A stretch of 64,000 nucleotides of DNA from Planctomycetota bacterium. GTDB lineage: Bacteria > Planctomycetota > PLA2 > JAEUHO01. The DNA lies in contig JARGNS010000001.1 of the NCBI GenBank assembly GCA_029213105.1, positions 9,433-73,432 on the forward strand, in the 5' to 3' direction. Position numbers and translations under genes: made by a program. Shown here piece after piece: positions 8,398-17,598 of this stretch (its first letter is position 1; the number at the start of each line of letters is the position of its first letter). The notes beneath the pieces were generated by a model that worked only from the letters and a program-made list of their open reading frames with translations, did no database searches and was not told the DNA's origin.

Positions 8398-8443
8398 GCC
8401 CCCTCCTCGGTCCGTCACTCCCGGGGAGGGGGCCCTTTCGTTT
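8398..8443 (+). terminator. Rho-independent-type terminator
   Basis: GCCCCCTCC at 8398-8406 pairs with GGAGGGGGC at 8425-8433, a perfect 9-bp GC stem, followed by CCTTTCGTTT. It lies 58 bases behind the stop of the decoration-type gene and about 50 bases ahead of the promoter for the major capsid gene. The whole interval 8340-8635 (296 bases) has no coding sequence; it holds this terminator, the capsid promoter and a long 5' leader. Confidence 0.65.
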
Positions 8444-8484
8444 GCAGAGACGCACTTTTCTGTGTTGCAGGCGTAACACTTCTG

Positions 8485-8514
8485 TTGACGAGTCTGCAGG
8501 TCGTCTGATATACA
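8485..8514 (+). promoter_or_regulatory. Sigma70-type promoter for the major capsid gene
   Basis: TTGACG (8485-8490), an 18-base spacer and TATACA (8509-8514) with a preceding TG (TGA-TATACA) make a good vegetative promoter with an extended -10. Transcription would start near 8521, leaving a leader of roughly 115 bases before the capsid ATG at 8636. It is the strongest host-type promoter on the plus strand and fits the most abundant virion protein. Confidence 0.7.
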
Positions 8515-8635
8515 GTCTGCACGCACCCAGTGTTGGAGAGCGGGCAGCCGAAAGGTCCGACGAAGCGTCTTCTGGGCAGGCGTAGACACGAAAACTACTC
8601 GTCTCACATCTGTCTACCACGAACGGAGACACACC

Positions 8636-9703
8636 ATGGCCATCTCGACCGAGGTCCTGAACACGACCTACCGGCGCCTCAAGGGCCCGCTCCTCAACAC
8701 CTTCATGCGGCGCACCCCGCTCCTCGACGCGATGATCTCTGGCGGCCGCGTCCGCGAGAAGATCGACGGTGGCTCGACCATCGAGCGCGCCATCATGACC
8801 GGCTCCCCCGCAACCGGTCGCGGTATCTACAACGGTACCGAGCTTCTGAACCTGACGCGCAACAAGCGGACCGAGCAGCTGAAGGTCGAGCCTCACCGGC
8901 TCGCCGCAGCCATCGCCATCCCGAAGCGCGAGCTGGCGCAGAACGACGGCTCCATGGCGGTCATGCGCCTCATCGAGAAGTACCCCGAGGCTTTCATGAA
9001 GTCGACGGACCGCTGCCTCGAGTCCTGGTTCCTCAGCGGCGCCGCGCCTGCCACCGGCAACCACGCCTTCAGCGCCACCGCGCTCAGCGGCTTCAACACC
9101 CTGAACGGTGACTTCTCCACGGGCACCCTGACCGGTGCCAGCGACGGTCTGCTCGACTTCGCTGCGGAGTCCGCGCAGGGCGACACCGTCATGAACCTCG
9201 GCAAGTCGCAGGCTCGCTTCTGGTACAACCAGTACGAGCAGGCCTCCAGCTGGAACTCCGACGGTCTCGAGAAGCTCGGCAAGCTCATCCGGCGCTGTGG
9301 CCACTTCTCGCAGGACGGCAAGCCCTCCCTCGGCTTCGCCGACCCGGACACCATGGTCAACCTCGAGGACGCCAAGCGCGGTCACGTGCGCGTCGACCTC
9401 GTGGACAAGGCGCAGGAGAAGTCCGACCTGCACACCATCGACCACAACGGCGTGACCTTCCACGAGTCGCTCGACCTCGAGCGCTCCCTCTCGGTCTTCG
9501 CGAGCAAGGAGCTGGCCAGCGGCGGCGGGTACGTCATCAACCCCGAGTACTTCGAGTTCGTCGTGCTCGCCGAGGCCGCGCTCACCGACTTCGAGGCCAA
9601 GATCGCCTCGCAGGACGTGGTCGTCTCGAACTTCGAGTTCCACGCCGCCTTCCTCTGCACGCACCTCGCGGCGCAGGGTGCCTTCTCTCGTACCGCTCTC
9701 TGA
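8636..9703 (+). CDS. Major capsid protein
   Basis: The product has 355 residues and GGAGACACACC precedes the ATG. It is the typical size for an HK97-fold coat protein without a protease domain. The order of features fits: a helical N-terminal arm (VLNTTYRRLKGPLL), a glycine-bearing early segment like the E-loop, a long helical spine region (FWYNQYEQASSWNSDGLEKLG) and a beta-rich C-terminus in the coat (YVINPEYFEFVVLAE). It has its own strong promoter and is followed within 12 bases by a second small head protein. No prohead protease is visible nearby; the scaffold is on the opposite strand. Confidence 0.8.
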   Translation: MAISTEVLNTTYRRLKGPLLNTFMRRTPLLDAMISGGRVREKIDGGSTIERAIMTGSPATGRGIYNGTELLNLTRNKRTEQLKVEPHRLAAAIAIPKRELAQNDGSMAVMRLIEKYPEAFMKSTDRCLESWFLSGAAPATGNHAFSATALSGFNTLNGDFSTGTLTGASDGLLDFAAESAQGDTVMNLGKSQARFWYNQYEQASSWNSDGLEKLGKLIRRCGHFSQDGKPSLGFADPDTMVNLEDAKRGHVRVDLVDKAQEKSDLHTIDHNGVTFHESLDLERSLSVFASKELASGGGYVINPEYFEFVVLAEAALTDFEAKIASQDVVVSNFEFHAAFLCTHLAAQGAFSRTAL

Positions 9704-9715
9704 TTCGGAGGAACC

Positions 9716-10210
9716 ATGCCCACCGTTCGCGCATTCCCTGACGCCGTCACCACGGTCGACACCGCCGCTCAGTACGAGCTTGGCACCATCTGGGAGATGG
9801 ACGCCGCCGAGGCCGAGGAGCTTGACAGCACCGTGGCCGGCCCCCAGCGCTGGGTCTACGTCTTCAATGACGAGGCCTCCACCGCTTGGGCCGCCGGCAA
9901 CGTCGTCGCTCTCGATGCTTCCACCGTCAACTACGACGGCATCCTCGCCCCCGTCGACGCACCCGCGGTCCGCCTGCTCGGCGTCGCGCAGCACGCCATC
10001 GCTGCCGGCTCCTACGGCTGGATCCTGGAGCGCGGCTTCGGGGAGGTCCTCGCCGGCACCGGCGGGATCACGGCCAACACCCCGCTCACGGTCAACGACA
10101 CGGACGCCGGCACGGCGCTCGATGGCTCCGCCACCGAGTCCTGCTTCGCCTTCGCGACCGAGGCTGCGACCGCGACCAACACCGCGACCTGCCTGATCTC
10201 CATCTCCTGA
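9716..10210 (+). CDS. Head decoration-like protein
   Basis: The product has 164 residues, rich in Ala, Thr, Val and Gly, without membrane segments. Its start has CGGAGGAACC upstream, 12 bases behind the capsid stop, so it is co-transcribed with the capsid gene. A short beta-rich domain at residues 40-110 (RWVYVFNDEAST, GSYGWILERGFGEVLAG) resembles proteins that bind capsid surfaces. The transcript would end at the hairpin 10227-10263. Assigned by position and composition; other virion roles are possible. Confidence 0.6.
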   Translation: MPTVRAFPDAVTTVDTAAQYELGTIWEMDAAEAEELDSTVAGPQRWVYVFNDEASTAWAAGNVVALDASTVNYDGILAPVDAPAVRLLGVAQHAIAAGSYGWILERGFGEVLAGTGGITANTPLTVNDTDAGTALDGSATESCFAFATEAATATNTATCLISIS

Positions 10211-10226
10211 CCCCTCGGGTCGCAAC

Positions 10227-10263
10227 CACGCCCCCGTCCGGCCCCGCGCCGAGCGGGGGCGTG
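10227..10263 (+). terminator. GC hairpin fused to the next promoter
   Basis: CACGCCCCCG (10227-10236) pairs with CGGGGGCGTG (10254-10263), a perfect 10-bp stem with a 17-base loop. The 3' arm runs straight into the extended -10 of the next operon (GTGC-TACATT). There is no T-run, so it is either a factor-dependent terminator or an operator that overlaps the promoter. Confidence 0.5.
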
Positions 10264-10270
10264 CTACATT
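10260..10270 (+). promoter_or_regulatory. Extended -10 promoter before the 552-residue structural gene
   Basis: CGTGC-TACATT has the hexamer at 10265-10270, 20 bases before the ATG at 10290. The identical element CGTGCTACATT occurs at 11951-11961. No -35 hexamer is visible at the expected distance, which is usual for extended -10 promoters. Confidence 0.5.
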
Positions 10271-10289
10271 GTGAGCAAGTGGAGAGACG

Positions 10290-11948
10290 ATGGATACGAC
10301 GCTCAAGGCCGCGCGCGAGTACCTGCTGAACGACCGGGCGTGGCAGTCCTCCGGCAAGTCGATGGACAAGCGCGTGAACACGTGCCTTGTTCGCGCGCTT
10401 CGAGAGATCGCCGGAGAGGTCCCAGAGGCGCTACTCCCAGCGTCTCGGCACGAGCACATCCGCACCGCCATCTCGGGCACCGCGGAAGCCGTCGGCGCGT
10501 ACCTCCTCAAGACGACCGACAACAAGGTCCTCGAGATCGTGACGTCGGCTGGCGACCCATGGTCCGACAGCGCCACGTCGTGGGTCCCCAAGACTGACCG
10601 GACGTGGGACGGGGTCATGCACCTCGAGATCGTCGACCCGGATGGTCGAATCCGCCGGCGGCAGACGCGCGAGTGGTGGTCTGAGGTCGATGGCTCAGAC
10701 ACGCGCTACTACGTCAGCATCTCGACGCCGTGGTACGACACCGGGTCGAACGTGATGACCGTCCGAATCCACCAGCCGGCGTTCTTCGTCCCAGCAGAGA
10801 CGACGAAGATCCTCTCGCCCGTCCGCATCTTCGACGAGGCGGACCAGCTCCTCGGTCAGATCAGCAGCGGTTCCGCCCGGCGCGACGCCCTGCCCGACTA
10901 CCGCAACCGCGTCGAGGGTCTGCCGACCAACTTCTGGCGCGGCAACTTCGTGCAGATCCCGGCACCGACCGAAGCGCCGCGAGTGGTCTCGATCCTCGAG
11001 AACTCTGACGTCAACGCCACTTCGTACCTCGGGTGGAACGGCCCGGTGCAGGAGGGTAAGTTCCGCGTCTGCTACACCTACGCGTGGGGCCGCCGTGAGC
11101 AGGAGTGGGGTCAGAGCCCCGCCGAGTTCGCCGACCCGATGTGGGAGAGCGCTCCCAGCCCCATCAGCGAGATCTACGACCACGCGAAGCAGGTCGACGT
11201 GAACTCGAAGGGCGAGGCCGTCGGACGCGCGGCAGTCATCGAGTGCTCGAACCTCGAAGAGATGCTCGACTTCATGGGCGACTCTGCCGGCATCCAGGTG
11301 GACGCGGTGAGCTACCCGCCGTCTTCGGCGCCGCTGCGCTACGGTCGCAGCGGTGTCAAGATCCGCATCTACGTCGCGCGTGACGACCTCTACGCGAGTC
11401 GTGGACCTGCCTCCACCGTCGGCGACCAAGTGCAGGCGACGCACCGCATGAACCGCGCCGAGTCTGACGGGAAGTTCTACCTGCTCGCCGAGATCGACCC
11501 TCTCGACCGCAACAGCATCCTCGCCGCGATGACCACCCCGTCGTACCGGGTCAGCGCCTTCGTGTGGCAGGGTGCGCTGCCGTCCCCGGACCCAGAGCGG
11601 CAGCTTCGTAAGAACACGGGCTACTACGCGTACCACGTCTGGCCGACGCCAGACAGTGACTACGACCTCGACCTGCAGGTGCTCGAGCAGCCCAAGGAGC
11701 TGGTCAACGACAACGACCAGTTGCCCATCAAGCAGGACGCGTTCGCTGCGTACCTCGAACTCGCCCTCGCGTACCTCAGTCGTCTCGACGGGGTCGACGA
11801 GCGGTCTGAGCGCAAGCATCGCGCAGAGTACGCGAAGCTCGTCCGTCGGTTCAAGTCGCTGCACGGTGACAACAACGGTGTCGTAGAGAACCGCATGTGG
11901 GGCGTCGGCAACTCGCGACGCATCTACGGCACTTTCAACGAGGGCTGA
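10290..11948 (+). CDS. Structural protein, probable head-tail or tail tubular component
   Basis: The product has 552 residues; TGGAGAGACG precedes the ATG. The N-terminal 60 residues are helical and charged; the middle is long and beta-rich with many Tyr, Trp and Asp residues; the C-terminal 70 residues are helical (FAAYLELALAYLSRLDGVDERSE, shown in part) and could form an oligomerisation bundle. It follows the capsid cluster and precedes the beta-propeller protein, the place of adaptor or tail tubular A-type proteins in podoviruses. No family motif is recognised, so the role is inferred from order. Confidence 0.6.
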   Translation: MDTTLKAAREYLLNDRAWQSSGKSMDKRVNTCLVRALREIAGEVPEALLPASRHEHIRTAISGTAEAVGAYLLKTTDNKVLEIVTSAGDPWSDSATSWVPKTDRTWDGVMHLEIVDPDGRIRRRQTREWWSEVDGSDTRYYVSISTPWYDTGSNVMTVRIHQPAFFVPAETTKILSPVRIFDEADQLLGQISSGSARRDALPDYRNRVEGLPTNFWRGNFVQIPAPTEAPRVVSILENSDVNATSYLGWNGPVQEGKFRVCYTYAWGRREQEWGQSPAEFADPMWESAPSPISEIYDHAKQVDVNSKGEAVGRAAVIECSNLEEMLDFMGDSAGIQVDAVSYPPSSAPLRYGRSGVKIRIYVARDDLYASRGPASTVGDQVQATHRMNRAESDGKFYLLAEIDPLDRNSILAAMTTPSYRVSAFVWQGALPSPDPERQLRKNTGYYAYHVWPTPDSDYDLDLQVLEQPKELVNDNDQLPIKQDAFAAYLELALAYLSRLDGVDERSERKHRAEYAKLVRRFKSLHGDNNGVVENRMWGVGNSRRIYGTFNEG

Positions 11949-11950
11949 GG

Positions 11951-11961
11951 CGTGCTACATT
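11951..11961 (+). promoter_or_regulatory. Extended -10 promoter before the gene at 11989
   Basis: CGTGC-TACATT has the hexamer at 11956-11961. It repeats the element at 10260 exactly and starts 2 bases after the stop of the preceding gene. A short inverted repeat (TGCTC and GAGCA, 11974-11985) surrounds the Shine-Dalgarno of the next gene. Confidence 0.5.
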
Positions 11962-11988
11962 GCCGCCAGCCCATGCTCAGGAGCAACC

Positions 11989-12477
11989 ATGGCAACTCCC
12001 CCGAAGTGTGAATGTCCGGACCGCGGCGCGTGGTTCGTGCGCAACGATCCCCACCGCGGCCGCTACGAGGCCCAAGTCGTCTGGCGGAACATCCGTCACG
12101 ATGGCTCGTGGTCGGTGATGCTGATCACCGACGAAGTGCTGACGCATCGCGTCGACTCGGATCGATTCCACCAGTCCATCCAGCATGACGACTGGCGCCC
12201 GGTCGACTGGGTCTGGAGCGACGAGGCGTGCATGTTCGCGCCGCGCGACCTCGAGTACGACGACGAGAAGCGAGAGTGGAACAAGGTCGACGTGCCCGAG
12301 CCGGGCCCGGAGGACCTGTTCCCCTCGATCGGCAAGCTGCCAGAGGCGAACCCCGGCGAGCACCCCGCTTCGTGGAAGCGGCGGGTCAAGGTGATGTACC
12401 CGTCCCTCAACTCCACGGAGGGCGCCGCGTACCTGAAGGACGCGTGGCCTGAGGTCAAGAAGCGCAAGGCGGGCTGA
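11989..12477 (+). CDS. Hydrophilic protein of the tail operon
   Basis: The product has 162 residues; AGGAGCAACC precedes the ATG. It is Trp/Asp/Arg-rich with an N-terminal CECPDRG segment, and has no membrane segment. The C-terminal 40 residues are basic and Pro-containing (PASWKRRVKVMYPSL). Its stop overlaps the ATG of the propeller-like gene (TGATG), so the two are coupled. It may be a chaperone or minor component for that protein. No family is recognised. Confidence 0.55.
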   Translation: MATPPKCECPDRGAWFVRNDPHRGRYEAQVVWRNIRHDGSWSVMLITDEVLTHRVDSDRFHQSIQHDDWRPVDWVWSDEACMFAPRDLEYDDEKREWNKVDVPEPGPEDLFPSIGKLPEANPGEHPASWKRRVKVMYPSLNSTEGAAYLKDAWPEVKKRKAG

Positions 12478-14603
12478 TGTCTGGCAAGTCGGATCGTACT
12501 GTAGTCCCCATCCAGGTCACGAACGGCCAGGCGCAGCTGCAGTACGCTCCGGCGCAACTGGCGTATCGAATCCTCAACCTCGAGGCGACCCCCGAGGGCA
12601 CGTTGCGCGCTGTCCGCGGGGCTTGCCCCTACGAGCCGGACCGTGGCGGCGACCAGTACGGTGGGTTCGGACTGCCCGGAGGCTACAAGGTCTTCGGGCG
12701 CGTCCCGATGCTGACCGACGTGGTGAAGATCTACGGGGTCTTCCACGCAGGCCTGCTCGGCGGTAAGGCCCCCACGCTGGTCGTGCGGGCCGGCGACAGC
12801 CTCTACATGCACGCCGGGTGGCGGCGGTCGTGGAAGCTCCTCTACACTGGGCTGACCGACGAGGGTCGTGCCGGGTACCCGGACCTCTTCGCGGTGGTCA
12901 ACGGCAACATCATCTGGACCAACGGTCTCGACCCCGCGCTCGTCATCAGCCACGACGGGCAGGTCGTGCCGCTCGGCTTCGACCGAGGTCCCGGCGCCCC
13001 CGAGGTCGATGGCTGCCAGCAGCCCGGCAGCGAGGAGCACTACTACGCGAACTCCGAGGGGTACTCGCACCCCGGACGCGTCGGCTCGGTCGGAGACTTC
13101 GTCGACAACAACGACGGTGCGCTGCTCGCGAGTCGATACCGCTGGGCGGCTGCGTGGGAGGACGAGCACGGGAACATCTCGCCACTCTCGAACGCGAGTC
13201 GGGAGATCGCGATCTCGGTCCAGCGCGCGAACGCGTGGGTCGAGGAGGCGGGCTCGGTCCAGAAGTACGACCGGACGACGAAGGTCGACGACCTGCCGCG
13301 GCAGTTCACGGCGAAGTTGCCGGGCGGAGCGCCGCCCCACGCGGTGGCTTGGTGGCTCTACCGGACCCCAGACGCGAACCGCAACCCCGACGAGTTCCGG
13401 GTGGTCGAGCGGTTCAGCGGCTCGATGGCGTGCGTCTACGCCGACAACATCCCCGACAGCCGTCTCGGCCCGCCGGCGAAGAACAACGAGCCCGTCCCGC
13501 GGTTCGGGGTCATGACCTCGCACGCAGGGTCTCTGGTCATCGCCAGCGGGGCCCGAGTGCTCCGCAGCGAGGTCGGCTACCCCGGGAGCTTCGACCGCGA
13601 CCTGTCAGTCATCCCCGACCCGGACGGCGCTGTCATCACGGGGCTCGCGAGCCACGCAGGCCGCCTCATCGCGTTCACAGAGCGCGCGATGGTCGACATC
13701 ACCGACCCAACGCAGCCCCCCGTGGTCATGGCCCGCGGCATCGGCTGCGTTGCACCTCGGTCGGTCTGCGGCATGCCCGACGGCACGCTGGTGTGGCTGA
13801 GCCGGGACGCCTTCTACGGATGGCACCCAGAGAACGGTCTCCGACGCCTGAGCGACCCCATCCACCGCCTCGTGAAGAACTCGCTGGCCAAGGGGTCTCT
13901 GAGCAACGCAGTCGCCATCATCGAGCCGGAGAGCCGCGAGTACCGGTGCGCAGTCGCGCGGGCGGGCTCGTTCGACAACGAGTTGCTCCTCTGCTTCGAC
14001 GGTCTCGGGTGGCGCGAGGTCGAACTCGGCTACAAGATCAGCGACATGTGCGTCACTGATGACTCCCGTTACCGGGCGCTGTTCGCGGGCGGGGTCGAGC
14101 GGCTCTACCCAGACGGGGTCAACACGGTCACGCGGGTGGACGCGTACGACGTCTACGGCATGAACAGCGAGGTCGGGTCGTACACCGACCGCAGCCGGAC
14201 CTACTCGTACACCTCTGCGTGGCTGCGCGCCGACGACTCTGCGCTCGCGCACGTGAACGTCCACAACCTCTACGTCGGCATGATCGACGAGATCGACGAG
14301 AGCGTGAACGTCTACGTCTACCGCGACGGGGCTCGGAAGCCTGACGAGGACAGTCCTCGGAAGCTGAAGGCTGTGGGCACGCTGTCGGAGGACCTCATCG
14401 GCGACTTCGCCACCGGGTCTGGGTCAGTCCACGCGCGGCGGCTGTTCTGGCGCCAGATCACCGTCGAGCTTGAGAACGCGCACACGTGGTCTTTCAAGAT
14501 TGAGTCGGATAAGCCATTCCACCTGGCGTCGTTCGCGCCCGAGATGTCGTACGCGTCGATGGGCGGACCGAACGGTCGAGTCCCGTTCGGGGAGGATGAG
14601 TAA
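12477..14603 (+). CDS. Beta-propeller-like tail nozzle protein
   Basis: The product has 708 residues. Repeated short beta units with Trp, Tyr and Gly (GNIIWTNG, WWLYRTPDANRN, HAGRLIAFTERAMVDI, DGTLVWLSRDAFYGWH) suggest a beta-propeller. Podoviral tail nozzle proteins (T7 gp12 type and P22 gp10-like stabilisers) have this architecture and size. It begins in overlap with the upstream stop and ends in overlap with the next gene (TAATG). It would form the distal hexameric tube below the adaptor. The family relation is inferred from pattern only. Confidence 0.6.
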   Translation: MSGKSDRTVVPIQVTNGQAQLQYAPAQLAYRILNLEATPEGTLRAVRGACPYEPDRGGDQYGGFGLPGGYKVFGRVPMLTDVVKIYGVFHAGLLGGKAPTLVVRAGDSLYMHAGWRRSWKLLYTGLTDEGRAGYPDLFAVVNGNIIWTNGLDPALVISHDGQVVPLGFDRGPGAPEVDGCQQPGSEEHYYANSEGYSHPGRVGSVGDFVDNNDGALLASRYRWAAAWEDEHGNISPLSNASREIAISVQRANAWVEEAGSVQKYDRTTKVDDLPRQFTAKLPGGAPPHAVAWWLYRTPDANRNPDEFRVVERFSGSMACVYADNIPDSRLGPPAKNNEPVPRFGVMTSHAGSLVIASGARVLRSEVGYPGSFDRDLSVIPDPDGAVITGLASHAGRLIAFTERAMVDITDPTQPPVVMARGIGCVAPRSVCGMPDGTLVWLSRDAFYGWHPENGLRRLSDPIHRLVKNSLAKGSLSNAVAIIEPESREYRCAVARAGSFDNELLLCFDGLGWREVELGYKISDMCVTDDSRYRALFAGGVERLYPDGVNTVTRVDAYDVYGMNSEVGSYTDRSRTYSYTSAWLRADDSALAHVNVHNLYVGMIDEIDESVNVYVYRDGARKPDEDSPRKLKAVGTLSEDLIGDFATGSGSVHARRLFWRQITVELENAHTWSFKIESDKPFHLASFAPEMSYASMGGPNGRVPFGEDE

Positions 14604-16732
14604 TGTCCGGTGACTACGTCCACCCGAAGCACAAGTTCGTCGAGAAGGAGCCGCTCGAGACCACTGAGGTCAACGAGGCGATCCAGCCGATCGGTGAGAC
14701 CCTGAACGGTCAGCTTGGTCCGCACAACCTGCGAGCCCCGCTGGACCCCGCACTGGCTGCGGCTGCCGACACGTTCTCGCGGACGCTGCACCGGTTCGTC
14801 GAGGTCAACAGCGCCATCGGACCGACGCAGTCTCCGCAGCCGGACGCGGTCGGGTCGTTCAGCCTTGGGCAGGACAACTCTTGGCAGCTACTCACCGGGC
14901 CCGTCGCGGAAGATGACCTGAAGGTAGAGATCGCCACCGGAAAGTCGGACCTCATCCTGACCGCACAGGTCGCCCACTGCTATCAGGGCAAGTTCGACGG
15001 GGTCAACGAGGCGCACGTCATCAGCATCCCTGAGATCACGTACAACGGTGACGAGCCCTACCCGATCGACTTCATCATCCAGATCGTTAGCACCGACTAC
15101 GATGTGCGCGTGAACTACCCTACGAAGGCGGAATCCGGAGGAACTGCCGCAGGGCAGCGGCGCAAGTTCGCACAGCGTCTGGCCGCAGGCGGGCAGTCCA
15201 CAGGCGGGGGCTCGGTCGGAGTGGCCGGGTGGGTGACCGCGACTGGTTGGGGTGCCCGCGCCGAGGGTGAGAAGGTGGTCTTCTCAAACACGGTGCCCGG
15301 ACCAGCGGCTTCGATCAGCGGGATCAAGGACTTCCTCGGAATCACCGAGCCAGCAGTCATCCGCACCCGCGGAAAGGTCGGCGGCTCCGTGAACGGCTTC
15401 GGTGACCTCAAGTCGTACGTCACCTCTGGGGGGAACGCGTCGGTACTGTACTACCCAGCGCAGGTGCAGTACGCGTTCAGGGTCGACGGCACCGTCATCG
15501 AGACGACCGAGACCGGGCGCTTCGACAACGAGCAGTTGTCGTGGCAGCCGCTCCGGGTCATCAGCCCGCGGTCCGCCAGCGGCCCGCTGCCGGTCGCCGG
15601 CGTCACGCAGGTCGGGATGACGGGGCCGATGGTTGGACGTACCAGTGATCGCCCCGACGCGATCAACGTCCCGATGCATTCGCACCGGATCAAGGCGGTA
15701 GTGCCTGTCGATCCCGGCACCCACTTCGTGGAGGTCGTGGCCCGGCGGGTCCCGTGCGGCCCGAACCGCTCGTTCCGCACCGGCATCCCCAACGTGGGCA
15801 CGAGCCCGGACGTCGAGTCGCTGCAGCCCGAGAACAACGACCTCGTCGTCTACCAGCGTCAGCTGGTCGTAACCGAGAGCCCGCTGGAGCCTACGACCGC
15901 GGCTCCCTTCGCTTCTCACGTCACGGTCGAGGCGTTCGATGACGAGGACACGGTCTCGAACGAGTCCCTCGTCGTGCGTCGTCTCGAGCCGCTCGCAGGC
16001 GCAGCGAACGCAGTCAAGTCGCACCAGGTTGCGCGCGGCGCCATCAACAACGACCACCTCGCCGACTACAGCCCCACGCTCGCGGTCGGGTACCGTGGCT
16101 TCGTCAGCGACATCGTCGTCGACTCGGTCGCCCACCCGTTTGCATGGCCGTCGTCCGACAAGACTGGACTGACGCTGCTCGGAGGCGACTACCAGCTCTG
16201 GGGCACGTCAGCTGCGTCGACGCTCTCGTGGCAGACGGTCGTGGTGACCCCGCTGTCGCGCGTACTGCAGGGGTCGATCGGCGACACGATCGAGTGCGTC
16301 ATCTCGGTCGAGGGGAACGTGGCGCTGAAGAAGCTCGCGCCGCGCAACGCCACGCAGACCGAGATGCACCTCTCCGCGCTGGTGCTGGGCATCGGCCTCG
16401 AGGTCGATGTCGGCACGGGCTACAAGTGGCGCCTGTGGCTCCCCTCGGTCGGGTGGGCGAACAGCAACAACTACTTCGCGCGCCAGCCCGCCAAGGGTAC
16501 GAAGTCGTCGCTCACGCTGGAGCACCTCTCGAGTCGGTCGGATCTCGGCGGGGGCGATTTCGATGACATCCCGCTGTCAGCCACATTCGTGCTCAACGGC
16601 GCGCAAGCCCTCGGGGTCAAGGTGCGCTCGGTCGGCATCTTCGCGTGCGCGACCCACATGACCACGACGGCCGAGGTCGCCGATGCTACGATCGAGCGCG
16701 CGTCCATCAACGTGGTCGCGACCAAGTCCTGA
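14603..16732 (+). CDS. Large tail or fibre-type structural protein
   Basis: The product has 709 residues. The N-terminus (about 1-50) is helical and contains TLNGQLGPHNLRAPLD, a segment of the kind that anchors fibres or spikes on tails. The rest is rich in Gly, Ser, Thr and Val with many beta strands and no obvious enzyme motif; a low-complexity Gly/Ser/Thr segment lies around residues 170-210. The start overlaps the stop of the propeller protein. A tail fibre or appendage role is inferred from position and composition. The next gene has a comparable N-terminal layout. Confidence 0.55.
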   Translation: MSGDYVHPKHKFVEKEPLETTEVNEAIQPIGETLNGQLGPHNLRAPLDPALAAAADTFSRTLHRFVEVNSAIGPTQSPQPDAVGSFSLGQDNSWQLLTGPVAEDDLKVEIATGKSDLILTAQVAHCYQGKFDGVNEAHVISIPEITYNGDEPYPIDFIIQIVSTDYDVRVNYPTKAESGGTAAGQRRKFAQRLAAGGQSTGGGSVGVAGWVTATGWGARAEGEKVVFSNTVPGPAASISGIKDFLGITEPAVIRTRGKVGGSVNGFGDLKSYVTSGGNASVLYYPAQVQYAFRVDGTVIETTETGRFDNEQLSWQPLRVISPRSASGPLPVAGVTQVGMTGPMVGRTSDRPDAINVPMHSHRIKAVVPVDPGTHFVEVVARRVPCGPNRSFRTGIPNVGTSPDVESLQPENNDLVVYQRQLVVTESPLEPTTAAPFASHVTVEAFDDEDTVSNESLVVRRLEPLAGAANAVKSHQVARGAINNDHLADYSPTLAVGYRGFVSDIVVDSVAHPFAWPSSDKTGLTLLGGDYQLWGTSAASTLSWQTVVVTPLSRVLQGSIGDTIECVISVEGNVALKKLAPRNATQTEMHLSALVLGIGLEVDVGTGYKWRLWLPSVGWANSNNYFARQPAKGTKSSLTLEHLSSRSDLGGGDFDDIPLSATFVLNGAQALGVKVRSVGIFACATHMTTTAEVADATIERASINVVATKS

Positions 16733-16738
16733 GGTCCT

Positions 16739-17569
16739 ATGCCTGTCACTCTCGATCCGAGCTACTTCGCCGACGGCGTGACGTTCGACCCTGAGCACCT
16801 GAACAACTCCCTCTACTCGCTGACGCGCGGCGCCGGTCTGTACTCGGAGTTGAATGGCGGCATTGAGGGCGGGAACTTCGACCCGTCGTTCGAGCTGCGA
16901 CAGGAGCACGTCCAACCCGAGCAGTTCGTGAAGGCGAAGTCGGATGGTGCCACGTCTACGCTCGACAACCTGAGCGACGTGAGCGGTCGTTCCGTTTTCC
17001 AGGATGAGGTAGAGATCCCACGTCGGCAGGGGCTGCCCGGGTGCGGCGTCCGAGTCTACGTCCCGTTCGAGGCGACTTCGATTCGGTGGAACATCGGGTG
17101 GTTCTGGTACACGATGAAGTGGTTCGGTCTCGACCTGAGCGACGTGGACGCGCTCACCAGCGAGGCTCAGAAGATCGTGACGCACCTGTTTGTCGACGGG
17201 GAGGAGATCCCCGAGATGCGCCGCGAGTACCCGCTCACGTGGTTCACGAAGGCTGCGGCTGACTACGCGTCTGCGACAGGCGTGAATGACAACGAGATGC
17301 CTTGGTCCACTGAGGCTGAGCAGGCGAACTACTTCAACCTGTCGTATCTGCAGACTGAGGCGAGCGTGACGAACCCGGACCGCCGGGTTGTACCGGGCTA
17401 CCACGAGGCCTACCTCGGCTTCTACGTCGCACCGCTGGAGGAGGCCTACTTCTTCCGCGAGACGATGAAGCCCTACGACCGTGGCGCGACCCCGGCGGAG
17501 AAGGTCCTGCAGATGTACCAGCGGCTCTCGGTCGGATGCCGCAACACCACGGTCGTCGCGAACCGCTGA
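16739..17569 (+). CDS. Tail-associated structural protein
   Basis: The product has 276 residues and begins six bases after the preceding stop (TGAGGTCCT-ATG). It starts with a short segment including HLNNSLYSL, reminiscent of the N-terminus of the previous product, then a Trp/Tyr/Phe-rich domain. It could be a second appendage protein or an adaptor for it. There is no enzyme motif and no membrane segment. Transcription appears to end or restart at the promoter at 17572. Confidence 0.55.
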   Translation: MPVTLDPSYFADGVTFDPEHLNNSLYSLTRGAGLYSELNGGIEGGNFDPSFELRQEHVQPEQFVKAKSDGATSTLDNLSDVSGRSVFQDEVEIPRRQGLPGCGVRVYVPFEATSIRWNIGWFWYTMKWFGLDLSDVDALTSEAQKIVTHLFVDGEEIPEMRREYPLTWFTKAAADYASATGVNDNEMPWSTEAEQANYFNLSYLQTEASVTNPDRRVVPGYHEAYLGFYVAPLEEAYFFRETMKPYDRGATPAEKVLQMYQRLSVGCRNTTVVANR

Positions 17570-17570
17570 A

Positions 17571-17581
17571 CGTGCTACCAT
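17571..17581 (+). promoter_or_regulatory. Extended -10 promoter before the ejection-protein genes
   Basis: CGTGC-TACCAT has the hexamer at 17576-17581, 17 bases before the ATG at 17599. It is the same class as the elements at 10260 and 11951 and lies directly after the preceding stop. Confidence 0.5.
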
Positions 17582-17598
17582 AGCGTCTGGAGAAGTCA

